A DNA stretch of 64,000 nt from Kiloniella majae. Lineage in GTDB: Bacteria; Pseudomonadota; Alphaproteobacteria; Kiloniellales; Kiloniellaceae. Every line of letters begins with the position of its first letter. Position 1 is the stretch's first letter. A program made the translations under genes and the position numbers. Of the stretch, positions 8,490-16,708 are shown in pieces. Where the stretch lies: NCBI RefSeq assembly GCF_002118315.1, contig NZ_MTSZ01000003.1, forward strand, positions 310,001-374,000, in the 5' to 3' direction. The notes beneath the pieces were generated by a model. The model was not told the origin of the DNA. It was given only the letters and a program-made list of their open reading frames with translations, and did no database searches.

Positions 8490-8663
8490 ATAGTTAAAAG
8501 ATAATTCTTAGGTACGTAGATTTATCTCCATGTGAAGCTATAGGACTGATGGTGCAAAGGAGATGACTTTCAGTGATGTTGTTATTCCGTGTGTTAGCGT
8601 ATATAGGAATATCTTTGTCGCCTACTAATTGAATTTAGGCTTTGTTCTGTAGAGAAAATTTCT

Positions 8664-9005
8664 ATGAAGTTTTATATTTTAATTGTCTTCACACTTATTA
8701 TGTCTTCGGGTCAGATGCTTTTTAAAAAAGCATCTCTGGATATTGACTGGGATCAAGGTATCTACGGTTTGATAAACCCATGGTTAATAACTGCGATTAT
8801 TCTTTATGGAGCGGCAACACTACTCTGGGTATGGATTTTGCGGAGCGTCCCATTAAGTTTTGCATATTCTTTTTCTGCCTTAGCTTTTGTCATAGTCCCT
8901 ATTGCAGCTTCTTTTCTCTTCAAGGAAAATATTGGCTGGCAAAACATTGTTGGCACAATTTTTATTGTTATGGGAATTTCTATTATTTCTCTGAAAGAGA
9001 TCTAG
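8664..9005 (+). CDS. Small DMT-type membrane protein, ArnE/EmrE-like lipid-sugar flippase candidate
   Basis: A 113-residue protein made of four hydrophobic segments, ending VGTIFIVMGISIISLKEI. The layout and motifs (IMSSGQMLFKKASLD near the N-terminus, SALAFVIVPIAASFLFKE in helix 3-4) resemble the small multidrug resistance fold used by ArnE/ArnF, which flip undecaprenyl-phosphate-linked sugars. It starts a three-gene run, 12 bp before a polyprenyl-phosphate-type glycosyltransferase and followed by a membrane glycosyltransferase. That context favours flipping a lipid-linked sugar over drug export. The 174-bp gap upstream should hold the promoter. Confidence 0.75.
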   Translation: MKFYILIVFTLIMSSGQMLFKKASLDIDWDQGIYGLINPWLITAIILYGAATLLWVWILRSVPLSFAYSFSALAFVIVPIAASFLFKENIGWQNIVGTIFIVMGISIISLKEI

Positions 9006-9017
9006 GGCTGCAATATT

Positions 9018-9989
9018 ATGACAGAAGCTTCAAATAAAAGTTCTATTGCTGTTGTCATCCCCTGTTATCAGGTTAGAGATCATATAGAAGGGGTCCTCGA
9101 CGCAATTCCTAATTATGTCGATGGTATTTTTTGCATTGATGATGCATGTCCAGACAAATCAGGGGATTTCATAGAGAAAACTTCTATAGATAATAGAGTA
9201 ACTGTTCTCAGACATAGTTGTAATAAGGGAGTTGGAGGGGCAATGATTACCGGGTTCGATGCTGCATCGAAGGCGGGATATGATATTGCGGTGAAGATAG
9301 ATGGCGATGGACAGATGGACCCGGACCTCATTTGTAAGTTTGTTGCCCCCATCGTTTCAGGTGATGCGGACTATACAAAAGGAAATCGTTTTTGGGATAG
9401 CCGAAGTGTCGCTGAAATGCCTAAGGTTCGTTTGTTTGGTAATGCTGTTCTTGGGTTTATGAGTAAATTTTCATCGGGCTATTGGCGAGTTATGGATCCT
9501 ACGAATGGGTTTTTAGCCATTCACCTATCTGTTTTTGACCTCTTGGATACTTCCAAAATTGCTTCTAATTACTTTTTTGAAAGTGATATGCTTTTTCGAT
9601 TGAATCTTGTGCGTGCTGTTGTTCTAGATATTCCTATGCAGGCCAAGTATGGGGATGAAGTTTCTAATTTGAAGATCCATAAAATTTTGTTCCCGTTTCT
9701 GTTGGGACATGGGAAGAATTCTTTTAAACGATTTATCTATAACTATTTTTTACGCGATTTTAGTCTTGCGTCCTTGGAGTTTGTTCTCGGGCCAATATTG
9801 ATTACTTTTGGTTCTGTCTTTGGGGCTTGGCATTGGTATTTGTCTGTCGTTGAAGAGCTGGCAGCAACATCAGGACAGGTCATGCTTGCGGCATTGCCAA
9901 TGATTGTCGGTTTACAATTAATTCTGTCAGCACTTAATTTTGATATTAATAACGAGCCAAGAGTTCCAGTTCATCGTTTTATTAAGTGA
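9018..9989 (+). CDS. GT2 glycosyltransferase, polyprenyl-phosphate sugar synthase type
   Basis: The first 220 residues form a GT-A family 2 domain: IAVVIPCYQVRDHIEGVLDA, IDDACPDKSGD for nucleotide binding, HSCNKGVGGAMITGFDAA, and the metal motif KIDGDGQMDPDL. The C-terminal part has two hydrophobic helices (LEFVLGPILITFGSVFGAW; MLAALPMIVGLQLILSALNF). This architecture matches GtrB/ArnC/Dpm1-like enzymes that load a sugar onto undecaprenyl phosphate at the inner membrane. It lies between a small flippase candidate and a multi-spanning glycosyltransferase, which supports a common pathway. The sugar is unknown. Confidence 0.85.
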   Translation: MTEASNKSSIAVVIPCYQVRDHIEGVLDAIPNYVDGIFCIDDACPDKSGDFIEKTSIDNRVTVLRHSCNKGVGGAMITGFDAASKAGYDIAVKIDGDGQMDPDLICKFVAPIVSGDADYTKGNRFWDSRSVAEMPKVRLFGNAVLGFMSKFSSGYWRVMDPTNGFLAIHLSVFDLLDTSKIASNYFFESDMLFRLNLVRAVVLDIPMQAKYGDEVSNLKIHKILFPFLLGHGKNSFKRFIYNYFLRDFSLASLEFVLGPILITFGSVFGAWHWYLSVVEELAATSGQVMLAALPMIVGLQLILSALNFDINNEPRVPVHRFIK

Positions 9990-10025
9990 AGTGCTAAAGG
10001 CCTTAACCCTTACATCTAATTAATT

Positions 10026-11405
10026 ATGGTAAAGTTTTTAATGTTTTCCTTGTCTCAGAAAACCAATCTATATCTCCTTCCTTTGTGCTTTTGTATATTG
10101 ACACTTTTTATTCAAGCATGGCTCGTTGGTTATCAAGAGCCTGTTTTTGATGCTTTGAGTTATGCAGATCGCGCAACAAGCTTTTCTTTTGTTCCTGCAA
10201 ACGAAACTCAAGGATCTGGAATTATTTTTGCCCCACTTTATCCTTGGTTTCTTAACTTCATGATGTCAATTGACTCTGGTGTTGAACTAGCAATGCTTTG
10301 TTATGTCGAGCGCAAGGGAGGGTGTGACGTCACCGGGTTAACTTCTGTCTATGCTGTACAGACGATATTGATCGCTCTGGTCGTATATTTTTGCTACTTA
10401 GCCTGTTATTTTTTCACAAAACGTTTCTGGTTGTCTTTGTCAGCGATGATGTTGGTTCTTTTTGCAGGGCGCATGTCAGAGTACACAACCTGGTTAATTA
10501 CTGAAGCGTGGGCTTTTTTTGGGTTTGTAAGTTTTGCCGTATGTTTGGCCTATGCCCTTAAAGTAAAAGATAATCTAAGTGTTTTTTTGTTGATGGGAAT
10601 CGGGCTTTCCATTGCTGTTTTGACCCGCCCGTCATACTTGTATCTGTTGTATTTTCTTATTCTGGGCATTCCTCTCTATTGGCTGGTCATTAAGAAAGAA
10701 GGGCTAAAAGAGGCTTTGTTTAAAACAAGTGCTTTTTTGTTGCCTTTTATCTTGTTTGTGATCCCCTGGATGTTCCGTAACTACTCCTATCACGGTGTGT
10801 TTGGGGTTAGCGCAGGCTATGGTCCTTATATTCTTTCAGAGAGGGTGGCATACAACATGATGAGTTGGACAGAATATGCTGTCAGCTTTATATACTGGTT
10901 GCCAGATTTTGGGGATTCACTGAGTAAGATTTTATTCCCCGTAGAACTTTATCAGAAACTGGATTTTGGGCACCCCGAAGGCTATTACAGGTATGGCAAC
11001 TCGATTATGAGAGCTGTGATTTATGAGCAAGCTACGACCGAGAAAGAACGTATCAGCCTTTTGCTTAACGGCTATATTTTACCGGATATTGTGAAACATA
11101 TCATGGTGACTTTGTCATTGTCTTTACGCGGGATGTGGGTAGCAAAGTATTTCGGGTTGATCGGCGTGCTTGCATTGATCCCCGGGTTTATACAGTTGAG
11201 AAAAATGGTTGGAACTGCGCCTGTCTTGTTCTTTGCATTCCCGTTTTTCTTTATGGTCGGATTTAACGCATTCGTTTCAGTCAGTATACCTCGGTATAAT
11301 GTTCCATTAGTGATGATCTATGCTATTGCGATTGTTTTGACTGCGTGCTCAATCTGGAAGCTAGTGCAGCCTTTGCTAGCTCGCCAGGGATCTAACAAAA
11401 GCTAA
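10026..11405 (+). CDS. Multi-spanning membrane protein, probable GT-C glycosyltransferase
   Basis: A 459-residue protein with about ten hydrophobic segments. The first periplasmic loop contains acidic residues (VFDALSYADRATSF; the Asp in DALSYADR is where GT-C enzymes carry catalytic acids). A later segment reads LTRPSYLYLLYFLILGIPLYW, a pattern seen in GT39/PMT-like proteins. GT-C enzymes use polyprenyl-phosphate sugars as donors on the outer face, which fits the two genes upstream. The target could be LPS, another glycan or a protein. The sequence is not close to a family I can name. Confidence 0.65.
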   Translation: MVKFLMFSLSQKTNLYLLPLCFCILTLFIQAWLVGYQEPVFDALSYADRATSFSFVPANETQGSGIIFAPLYPWFLNFMMSIDSGVELAMLCYVERKGGCDVTGLTSVYAVQTILIALVVYFCYLACYFFTKRFWLSLSAMMLVLFAGRMSEYTTWLITEAWAFFGFVSFAVCLAYALKVKDNLSVFLLMGIGLSIAVLTRPSYLYLLYFLILGIPLYWLVIKKEGLKEALFKTSAFLLPFILFVIPWMFRNYSYHGVFGVSAGYGPYILSERVAYNMMSWTEYAVSFIYWLPDFGDSLSKILFPVELYQKLDFGHPEGYYRYGNSIMRAVIYEQATTEKERISLLLNGYILPDIVKHIMVTLSLSLRGMWVAKYFGLIGVLALIPGFIQLRKMVGTAPVLFFAFPFFFMVGFNAFVSVSIPRYNVPLVMIYAIAIVLTACSIWKLVQPLLARQGSNKS

Positions 11406-11414
11406 GGTCTGTAG

Positions 11415-12017
11415 TTAGCAAAGTTCTTCAAAGCGTTTCAAAAAACTCTCTTTCGCTTCTTGCGGAGATATGCCTGTTATGCGGATATTTGGCATTGCCC
11501 GAGGTTTACCAAATATTTTACTGGCTTCCTTGTCGTTAAACCCGGCCAGTTGCGTAGCTTCGAGGTAGGCTGCCATGCGATCTGCACGTTTGATAAGTTT
11601 GTTGACTGTGTCGGGTAAATTGGCAGGTAGGCCAAAGCGAACATGTATAGCCTGCATTAATCTGTTTTCCAGGTCTTTGTAGCCAGTTCCAATAGCGTAT
11701 TTAAAGGGGGTAATCAGGTCACCGATGACATATTCCGGGGCATCGTGGAGCAAGGCGGCTAAGCGAACCTCGAGTTTTGTATCTGGTTTCAGTAGGCCAA
11801 CAATTTCTTCCACCAGCAGTGAATGTTCTGCAATGGTGTAACCCCATTCGCCAGTAGTTTGCCCATTCCAACGTACTTCGCGTGAAAGGCCGAGCGCGAT
11901 ATCTTCGATTTCGATGTCCAGGGGGGAGGGATCAAGAAGATCCAGTCTTCGACCGCTTAGCATGCGTTGCCATGCGCGAGGGGCGAGTGCAGGTTTCTCT
12001 TGTTGGGGCGTGTTCAT
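11415..12017 (-). CDS. HD-domain phosphohydrolase, YfbR-like
   Basis: A 200-residue HD-superfamily protein. Metal ligands are visible: His in TIAEHSLLVEEI, the HD pair in AALLHDAPEYVIGD, and the Asp in KRADRMAAYLEA. The fold and spacing match the YfbR/5'-deoxynucleotidase-like branch, which acts on nucleoside monophosphates; the exact substrate is unproven. The N-terminal PRAWQRMLSGRRLDLLDPSP stretch is typical of alphaproteobacterial members. It converges on the glycosyltransferase gene with 9 bp between stop codons. Confidence 0.8.
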   Translation of the reverse strand: MNTPQQEKPALAPRAWQRMLSGRRLDLLDPSPLDIEIEDIALGLSREVRWNGQTTGEWGYTIAEHSLLVEEIVGLLKPDTKLEVRLAALLHDAPEYVIGDLITPFKYAIGTGYKDLENRLMQAIHVRFGLPANLPDTVNKLIKRADRMAAYLEATQLAGFNDKEASKIFGKPRAMPNIRITGISPQEAKESFLKRFEELC

Positions 12018-12078
12018 AAATCAGGTCTGTTTCTCGTTGTGAGCCACAGACCTGATTGTGCAAATCGTCTGCAGCGGG

Positions 12079-12942
12079 TTAGCGTCTGCGGGCCATTGTT
12101 GGGATGACGAGGCGTTCAATCCAGTTCTTAACCTCGGCTTGGCGAATGTCGGCGTTCATGATGTCATGATCAATGCCAAGCAACCACCACAGATCTTTTC
12201 TGCTTGGATCTTGATGAAGTGTTTCTAGCATGTCCACAAATTTCTGAGCATCTTCAAGATTTGTAAAGAAGCCTTTGTCGACAAGTTTTTGTTTGCGGCA
12301 ATAACAGAGTCTTGCCATTTCATGGAGATCATATTCCGGGTGATATTGTACGGACCAGAATACGCCGCCCTTGTGGGTTACAGAAACGGCCTGAACAGAT
12401 GTCCAGTCGTTAGAAGCCAGCACTTGACCATTGGGCGGGAGATGGGTGATCTCATCGTCGTGACTGATAAAGGCATCAAAGACTGATTTTTTACCTTCGA
12501 AGAGAGGATGTGCCCGCCCTTCGGGTGTTAGAGAAATTTTGCGCGCAAAACCCATTTCTCTGTCTTTGGGGTTAACTGCGCAGGCACCACCGGCAGCAAC
12601 CACAGAAATTTGTGCAGCCCAACAGCTCCCAAAACTTGGCACCTGTGCCTCATAGGCAGCTTTAGCAAACTCAATTTGTGGAATAACTTTGGGGTCATCA
12701 GAGTGAACAGTCAGGCTTGATCCTGTCCAGGCGATGCCGTCGTATTGTTCCAGATTAGTACCACTGGGAAGACTAGCCCCAGGGTCAGCCGGATAGACAA
12801 TATCGCACTTGGCTTCGGGGCTTTGTGTTTGCAGCATTCTGACGTAAAGATCACCTGCTGTAGAAGCGCCACCTTCTTTCAGGCCGTCACGTCCTTCTTT
12901 GGCATAGCCATCAACAACGAGAAAACGTGGGTTTTGAGACAT
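12079..12942 (-). CDS. Class I glutamine amidotransferase-like protein
   Basis: A 287-residue protein with a class I GATase fold. The nucleophile elbow reads PSFGSCWAAQISVVAAGG with the Cys in place. The catalytic His-Glu pair follows in WSVQYHPEYDLHEMAR. It is related to GMP-synthase-like amidotransferases that stand alone and often act as gamma-glutamyl hydrolases. About 60 extra C-terminal residues (DPSRKDLWWLLGIDHDIMN) lie beyond the core. It is downstream of a HAD phosphatase (29-bp gap, same strand) with GGAG before its ATG, so the two are probably one transcript. The substrate is not known. Confidence 0.82.
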   Translation of the reverse strand: MSQNPRFLVVDGYAKEGRDGLKEGGASTAGDLYVRMLQTQSPEAKCDIVYPADPGASLPSGTNLEQYDGIAWTGSSLTVHSDDPKVIPQIEFAKAAYEAQVPSFGSCWAAQISVVAAGGACAVNPKDREMGFARKISLTPEGRAHPLFEGKKSVFDAFISHDDEITHLPPNGQVLASNDWTSVQAVSVTHKGGVFWSVQYHPEYDLHEMARLCYCRKQKLVDKGFFTNLEDAQKFVDMLETLHQDPSRKDLWWLLGIDHDIMNADIRQAEVKNWIERLVIPTMARRR

Positions 12943-12971
12943 ATCGTCTTTCTCCGGTTTGGATATCGGTG

Positions 12972-13730
12972 TTATTTACTGGTATCTGCGAGAGCATCAA
13001 TTGCCGAAGGCAAATCTGCGTAACTGTTGACAATAGCATCCGCGGTTGTGTGATCTTTGTCAGCATCGCGGGTTGCTGTGAAAAGTATGGCTTTCATACC
13101 TAATGCATGCGGGCCTTTGATGTCATTGTGATCCCGATCCCCAATATGCAACATCTCTTCAACTTGAACGTTAAGCTGTTCTGCGGCTGCATCAAACATG
13201 CTGCGGTGAGGTTTTGAATGACCTACTTCATCAGAAAAGGCAAAGCCGCTGAAATACTGTTTCAAATCATAATCTTCAAGAATTTGGCGAAGGCCTGTAC
13301 CTGGTGTCACAATGGCATCTGAAACAATGCAAAGTTTATAGCGGCTCGAAAGATCTGCGAGGGCTGCTTTGACGCCTTCGATTGCGTTAGGTGGGATATT
13401 AACTTCCATGTCGCCAGTCTCTTTGACAACGCGATCGAAAAGGTGTTTTGGAAGGCTGCGATCCAGACCGTTAAGGATGGCACGAATGCGCTGCTCAACA
13501 GTCCAATTTATGAAGAGTTCTTTCCAGACAATATTAAAAGAGGCATCGGCAACATCATAGGCCAGTGTAACTGTTTCCATATCAATGGGAGCAACTTCGT
13601 TCAGTGCAGTCCATACGATATGACGACGTTCTTCCTTTTTGCTTCTCAGGCCTTGGGCAGCACGTTTGGGTTCGTCTGAATCGTCATCGACAATTGTGTC
13701 CCATAGGTCAAAGGTGATGGCCTTGATCAT
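12972..13730 (-). CDS. HAD-superfamily hydrolase
   Basis: A 252-residue HAD phosphatase. Motif I is ITFDLWDTIVDD (nucleophile Asp and the Asp two residues on is replaced by Trp-Asp spacing, FDLWDT), motif II is LCIVSDAIVT, motif III Lys is in GHSKPHRSMF and motif IV is HIGDRDHNDIKGPHALG. The cap of about 100 helical residues fits subfamily IA. It starts the two-gene transcript with the amidotransferase; GAGGAAG precedes the ATG. The substrate is unknown. Confidence 0.85.
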   Translation of the reverse strand: MIKAITFDLWDTIVDDDSDEPKRAAQGLRSKKEERRHIVWTALNEVAPIDMETVTLAYDVADASFNIVWKELFINWTVEQRIRAILNGLDRSLPKHLFDRVVKETGDMEVNIPPNAIEGVKAALADLSSRYKLCIVSDAIVTPGTGLRQILEDYDLKQYFSGFAFSDEVGHSKPHRSMFDAAAEQLNVQVEEMLHIGDRDHNDIKGPHALGMKAILFTATRDADKDHTTADAIVNSYADLPSAIDALADTSK

Positions 13731-14194
13731 TGTGGGCTTCCTCTTTCAATTTAAGTGCGTGGTTGAGAACGCGTCGTTAGTAAGGTGTTTGTGTCATTTG
13801 TGACTTATGAGACAGATCATAAAAGGGAATATTATTTTGAACAAGTTAAAAGTGGGATTATATTGGGTATTTGTATTTTTGTGTGGTTTATTATGTGTTT
13901 TGTGGGCAAATTTAAGGAATTGGACTGTGTAAAAAATGAAATTTGTGGTGCTTAGTGGTCTGGTTTTGTCGATTAAGGGATGCTTTGATGCACATATTAC
14001 CTGAATTGCTTGAATGTTGAGATATGTAGCATCCCTGCCTTCTTTTGAGTGTGGGGGGGATATCTACCGTTTGATGTTTGTGCGATAACTGTTAAAAGGC
14101 CGATACTTTAAAGACTTTGGTTTGTGGTTGTTGCTCTGTGCGTTGAGGCTGGTCATGTCATGTCTCTTGGTTGCGGATAAATATTAGGTAGTTG
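13731..14194. other. Intergenic region with divergent promoters
   Basis: This 464-bp T- and G-rich gap separates the HAD-amidotransferase unit from dusA, which point away from each other, so both promoters should be here. Apart from one candidate short membrane-protein frame (13837-13932) I see no RNA gene, repeat or clear operator. Confidence 0.6.
13837..13932 (+). CDS. Candidate 31-residue single-span membrane peptide
   Basis: A TTG at 13837 with GGGA at 13825-13828 opens a 31-codon frame. It encodes a short charged head (NKLKVG), about 17 hydrophobic residues (YWVFVFLCGLLCVLWA) and a tail (NLRNWTV). That is the shape of small inner-membrane proteins such as those in many stress or transporter-modulating systems. 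Nothing else supports it; the region is T/G-rich, which by itself favours hydrophobic codons, so chance is a real possibility. Confidence 0.25.
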   Translation: MNKLKVGLYWVFVFLCGLLCVLWANLRNWTV

Positions 14195-15193
14195 ATGGAA
14201 AAGAAGGCGATGGACAGAAAAGTTTGCGTTGCGCCTATGCTGGATTGGACGGATCGGCACGAGCGCTCTTTTTTGCGGATGATTTCACAACATACAGTGC
14301 TTTATACAGAGATGGTGACGACCGGTGCTTTGCTACATGGAAAAGATCCTGAACGGTTTTTGACGTTTGATCAAAAAGAGCATCCAATTGCATTGCAACT
14401 CGGCGGAAGCGACCCTGAGGCGATCAAGGTTTGTGCTGCTAAAGCTGCCGATTTTGGATACGATGAAGTTAATCTTAATGTCGGATGCCCGAGTGACCGC
14501 GTCCAGAAAGGACGGTTTGGGGCATGTTTGATGGCTGAACCTGATTTGGTTGCAGAATGTGTTGCTGCAATGGCTCAATCTGGATTGCCAGCGACAGTCA
14601 AGACACGTATCGGAATTGATGAGCAAGACTCATACGAGTTTTTGCATGAGCTTGTGACAAAGGTGAAAAACGCAGGGTGCCAAACGCTGATTGTTCATGC
14701 CCGTAAAGCCTGGCTAGAGGGGCTAAGCCCGAAGCAAAACAGAGAAATTCCTCCTTTGAAATATGATGTGGTGTACCGGGTCAAAGAGGATTTTCCCGGC
14801 TTGGAAATTATACTTAATGGTGGTGTGCAAACGCTTGAGCAGGTTGAAGACCACCTCACTAAAGTAGATGGGGTGATGATTGGCCGGGAAGCATACCAAA
14901 ACCCGTATATCTTGGCAGAGGTTGATCAGAGGTTTTATGGTGAAGCCAAGATCAAAGATCGTAGTGAAATTGTTGATCAGCTTTGTGAGTATGCTGCTGA
15001 AAAAGTTGCTGAGGGCGTACCTGTAAAATCAATAACGCGTCATGTTCTTGGGCTTTTTAACGGATTGCCCGGTGCGCGTGCCTGGCGAAGAAGTCTGAGC
15101 CAAAATGCGTTTAAGCCCGGCTCTGATGAAAGTGTTATCCGGCGGGCATACGAAGATTTTTTGGTTGCAGGACAAACCCGTGACGTTGCTTAA
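14195..15193 (+). CDS. dusA: tRNA-dihydrouridine(20/20a) synthase
   Basis: A 332-residue FMN enzyme that reduces uridine to dihydrouridine in the tRNA D-loop. The start VCVAPMLDWTDRHERSFLRM is the DusA signature (DusB/C differ). LNVGCPSDRVQKGRFGACLM contains the catalytic Cys. FMN-binding stretches follow (KTRIGIDEQDSYEFLHELV, LIVHARKAWLEGLSPKQNRE, ILNGGVQTLEQVEDHL, VDGVMIGREAYQNP). I used ATG 14195; ATG 14210, directly before the conserved DRKVCVAP, is an alternative with its own purine-rich leader. It appears to be a single-gene unit. Confidence 0.93.
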   Translation: MEKKAMDRKVCVAPMLDWTDRHERSFLRMISQHTVLYTEMVTTGALLHGKDPERFLTFDQKEHPIALQLGGSDPEAIKVCAAKAADFGYDEVNLNVGCPSDRVQKGRFGACLMAEPDLVAECVAAMAQSGLPATVKTRIGIDEQDSYEFLHELVTKVKNAGCQTLIVHARKAWLEGLSPKQNREIPPLKYDVVYRVKEDFPGLEIILNGGVQTLEQVEDHLTKVDGVMIGREAYQNPYILAEVDQRFYGEAKIKDRSEIVDQLCEYAAEKVAEGVPVKSITRHVLGLFNGLPGARAWRRSLSQNAFKPGSDESVIRRAYEDFLVAGQTRDVA

Positions 15194-15259
15194 GGTAGTT
15201 TTCAGGCGACTACTAGGCTAGAGTAATGTTCTGAAAACACATTTAAAGGGGGTTTTTCC

Positions 15260-15700
15260 ATGGTTAAGTATTTTGTTTTGGGATGTTTGGTATTGGGGAT
15301 GAATATCTCTACAGCGATGTCCAGTCCGGTTGATTGCTCTGGTCCTGTTGAGCAAAGTCCTCTTGTTAAAAAAGTCATTTATTTCGAGGTTGGACAATCC
15401 AGTCTTTCGAAAAAAGCACAAAAGAAAATCGATGACCTGTTTGATGTTGTTGATGGTCACCCTTCGCTTAAAATCTGTGCCATTGGTCAGGCTGATAAAC
15501 AGGGGGACCCCGAGGCAAATAAAAAGCTCTCTCTAAAACGGGCTCAAAGTGCCAAGGATTATCTTATTAAAAAAGGCATTGCCAAAAAGAGAATTGAGAC
15601 CGTTTTCCGGGGCGAAGCCTATGGAAGCTTTTCTCTTTGGGGAACGGGAGAGAAGGCAGATGAAGACCGTCGGGTAGAAGTCATTGCCTATAAAGAATAA
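15260..15700 (+). CDS. OmpA-family peptidoglycan-binding periplasmic protein
   Basis: A 146-residue protein with an N-terminal signal peptide (KYFVLGCLVLGMNISTAMS, likely cleaved before SPVDC) and an OmpA C-terminal domain. The domain shows VIYFEVGQSSLSKKAQKKID, then LSLKRAQSAKDYLIKKGI, and the ligand-binding end EKADEDRRVEVIAYKE. These bind the diaminopimelate of peptidoglycan. It lacks a beta barrel and a lipobox, so it is probably soluble in the periplasm, perhaps held by the disulfide between its two mature Cys residues. Confidence 0.85.
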   Translation: MVKYFVLGCLVLGMNISTAMSSPVDCSGPVEQSPLVKKVIYFEVGQSSLSKKAQKKIDDLFDVVDGHPSLKICAIGQADKQGDPEANKKLSLKRAQSAKDYLIKKGIAKKRIETVFRGEAYGSFSLWGTGEKADEDRRVEVIAYKE

Positions 15701-15775
15701 GGCGCCAGCTTTTGTTTGAATGGCTAGTCTTTTGGAAGTGGCTGTATTCGAGAAGAGATTTTAGTAGGAAAATAA

Positions 15776-16687
15776 TTGTCGGTTAAATATCAGGGTGGGC
15801 ACATCCTATTATATCATGGTGTTTTCGAGCACATTCCAACGGGCTTGGAAAGCCGTTTGCATAACGTGAATCCTGTTGAATTTAGGCAACAGATAGCGTG
15901 GTTGCGGGATCAATTTGATATAGTTTCTTTGGATGACTTTATTACGGCAAAGAGTAGACGTGGCCTTGCTGCAATTACTTTTGATGATGCTTATGCAGAT
16001 CTGTTCATCAATACGATACCCTGGCTGATCGAAGAAAAATTGCCATCAACGATATTTCTCAACAGTAATCTGATTGAGGGAGATGTTTTCTGGCGGGATA
16101 AAGTCCGGCTTATTCTGTCGAAAGGGCTTGAAGAGGCTTTCTTGAAATATTTTGCGCAAGAAGAATGGGTGCACGAAATAAGGCCAGAGCGCTTTTACAA
16201 AGATAGCAAAAAGGTTGATTTGAATAGCAGGGTGGTTGATTTGGCTCTGGATGCTTTCCTTACTCAGAACAATCTGGATTATGCGGTAAGTCAGCTTTCC
16301 AAAGTGATCGCAACCGAAGATAATCTGATTGATAACCCTTTAGTAAATTACGGGAATCATAGCGCATCTCATTACGTTTTGGCTTCTTTAGCACCAGATC
16401 AACAACGCGAAGAGATTATGTCCTGTCAAGGCTGGCTCAATAAGCTAAAAAATCGAAGCACATCTGCCTTTGCTGCTCCCTTCGGAGGAACAAAAGACAT
16501 AGATATGAACACGTTTATGTTTGCTAAAGAAGCAGGATGCTCTGCTGTTTTAATGAGTAGACAGGCTGTGAATAGGGCACAGCGAAAAGGTCCTGAGGCA
16601 GAGCTACCTGTTTTTGAAAGGTATATGGCACCGCCGACACAGGAAGAATTGATGATGTTGTCCCGGGAATTGGATAGACTTGCTTAA
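15776..16687 (+). CDS. Polysaccharide deacetylase family protein
   Basis: A 303-residue NodB-homology protein. The metal-binding Asp pair lies in AAITFDDAYADLF and the HxxxH-type ligands in NYGNHSASHYVLASL. ILLYHGVFEHIPTG at the start and FAAPFGG later are also typical. The best start is a TTG at 15776 with AGGAA six bases upstream; no signal peptide is seen, so it may act on a cytoplasmic lipid-linked or nucleotide sugar rather than on finished polymer. It converges on waaA. The context (waaA, GT4) suggests envelope glycan work. Confidence 0.82.
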   Translation: MSVKYQGGHILLYHGVFEHIPTGLESRLHNVNPVEFRQQIAWLRDQFDIVSLDDFITAKSRRGLAAITFDDAYADLFINTIPWLIEEKLPSTIFLNSNLIEGDVFWRDKVRLILSKGLEEAFLKYFAQEEWVHEIRPERFYKDSKKVDLNSRVVDLALDAFLTQNNLDYAVSQLSKVIATEDNLIDNPLVNYGNHSASHYVLASLAPDQQREEIMSCQGWLNKLKNRSTSAFAAPFGGTKDIDMNTFMFAKEAGCSAVLMSRQAVNRAQRKGPEAELPVFERYMAPPTQEELMMLSRELDRLA

Positions 16688-16708
16688 GCCAGTTATCTAA
16701 ATAGTGAT

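Noticed and set aside
15198-15238. GTTTTCAG/CTGAAAAC inverted repeat after dusA
   Set aside because: The loop is about 25 bases and no T-run follows, so neither a terminator nor a compact operator is supported.
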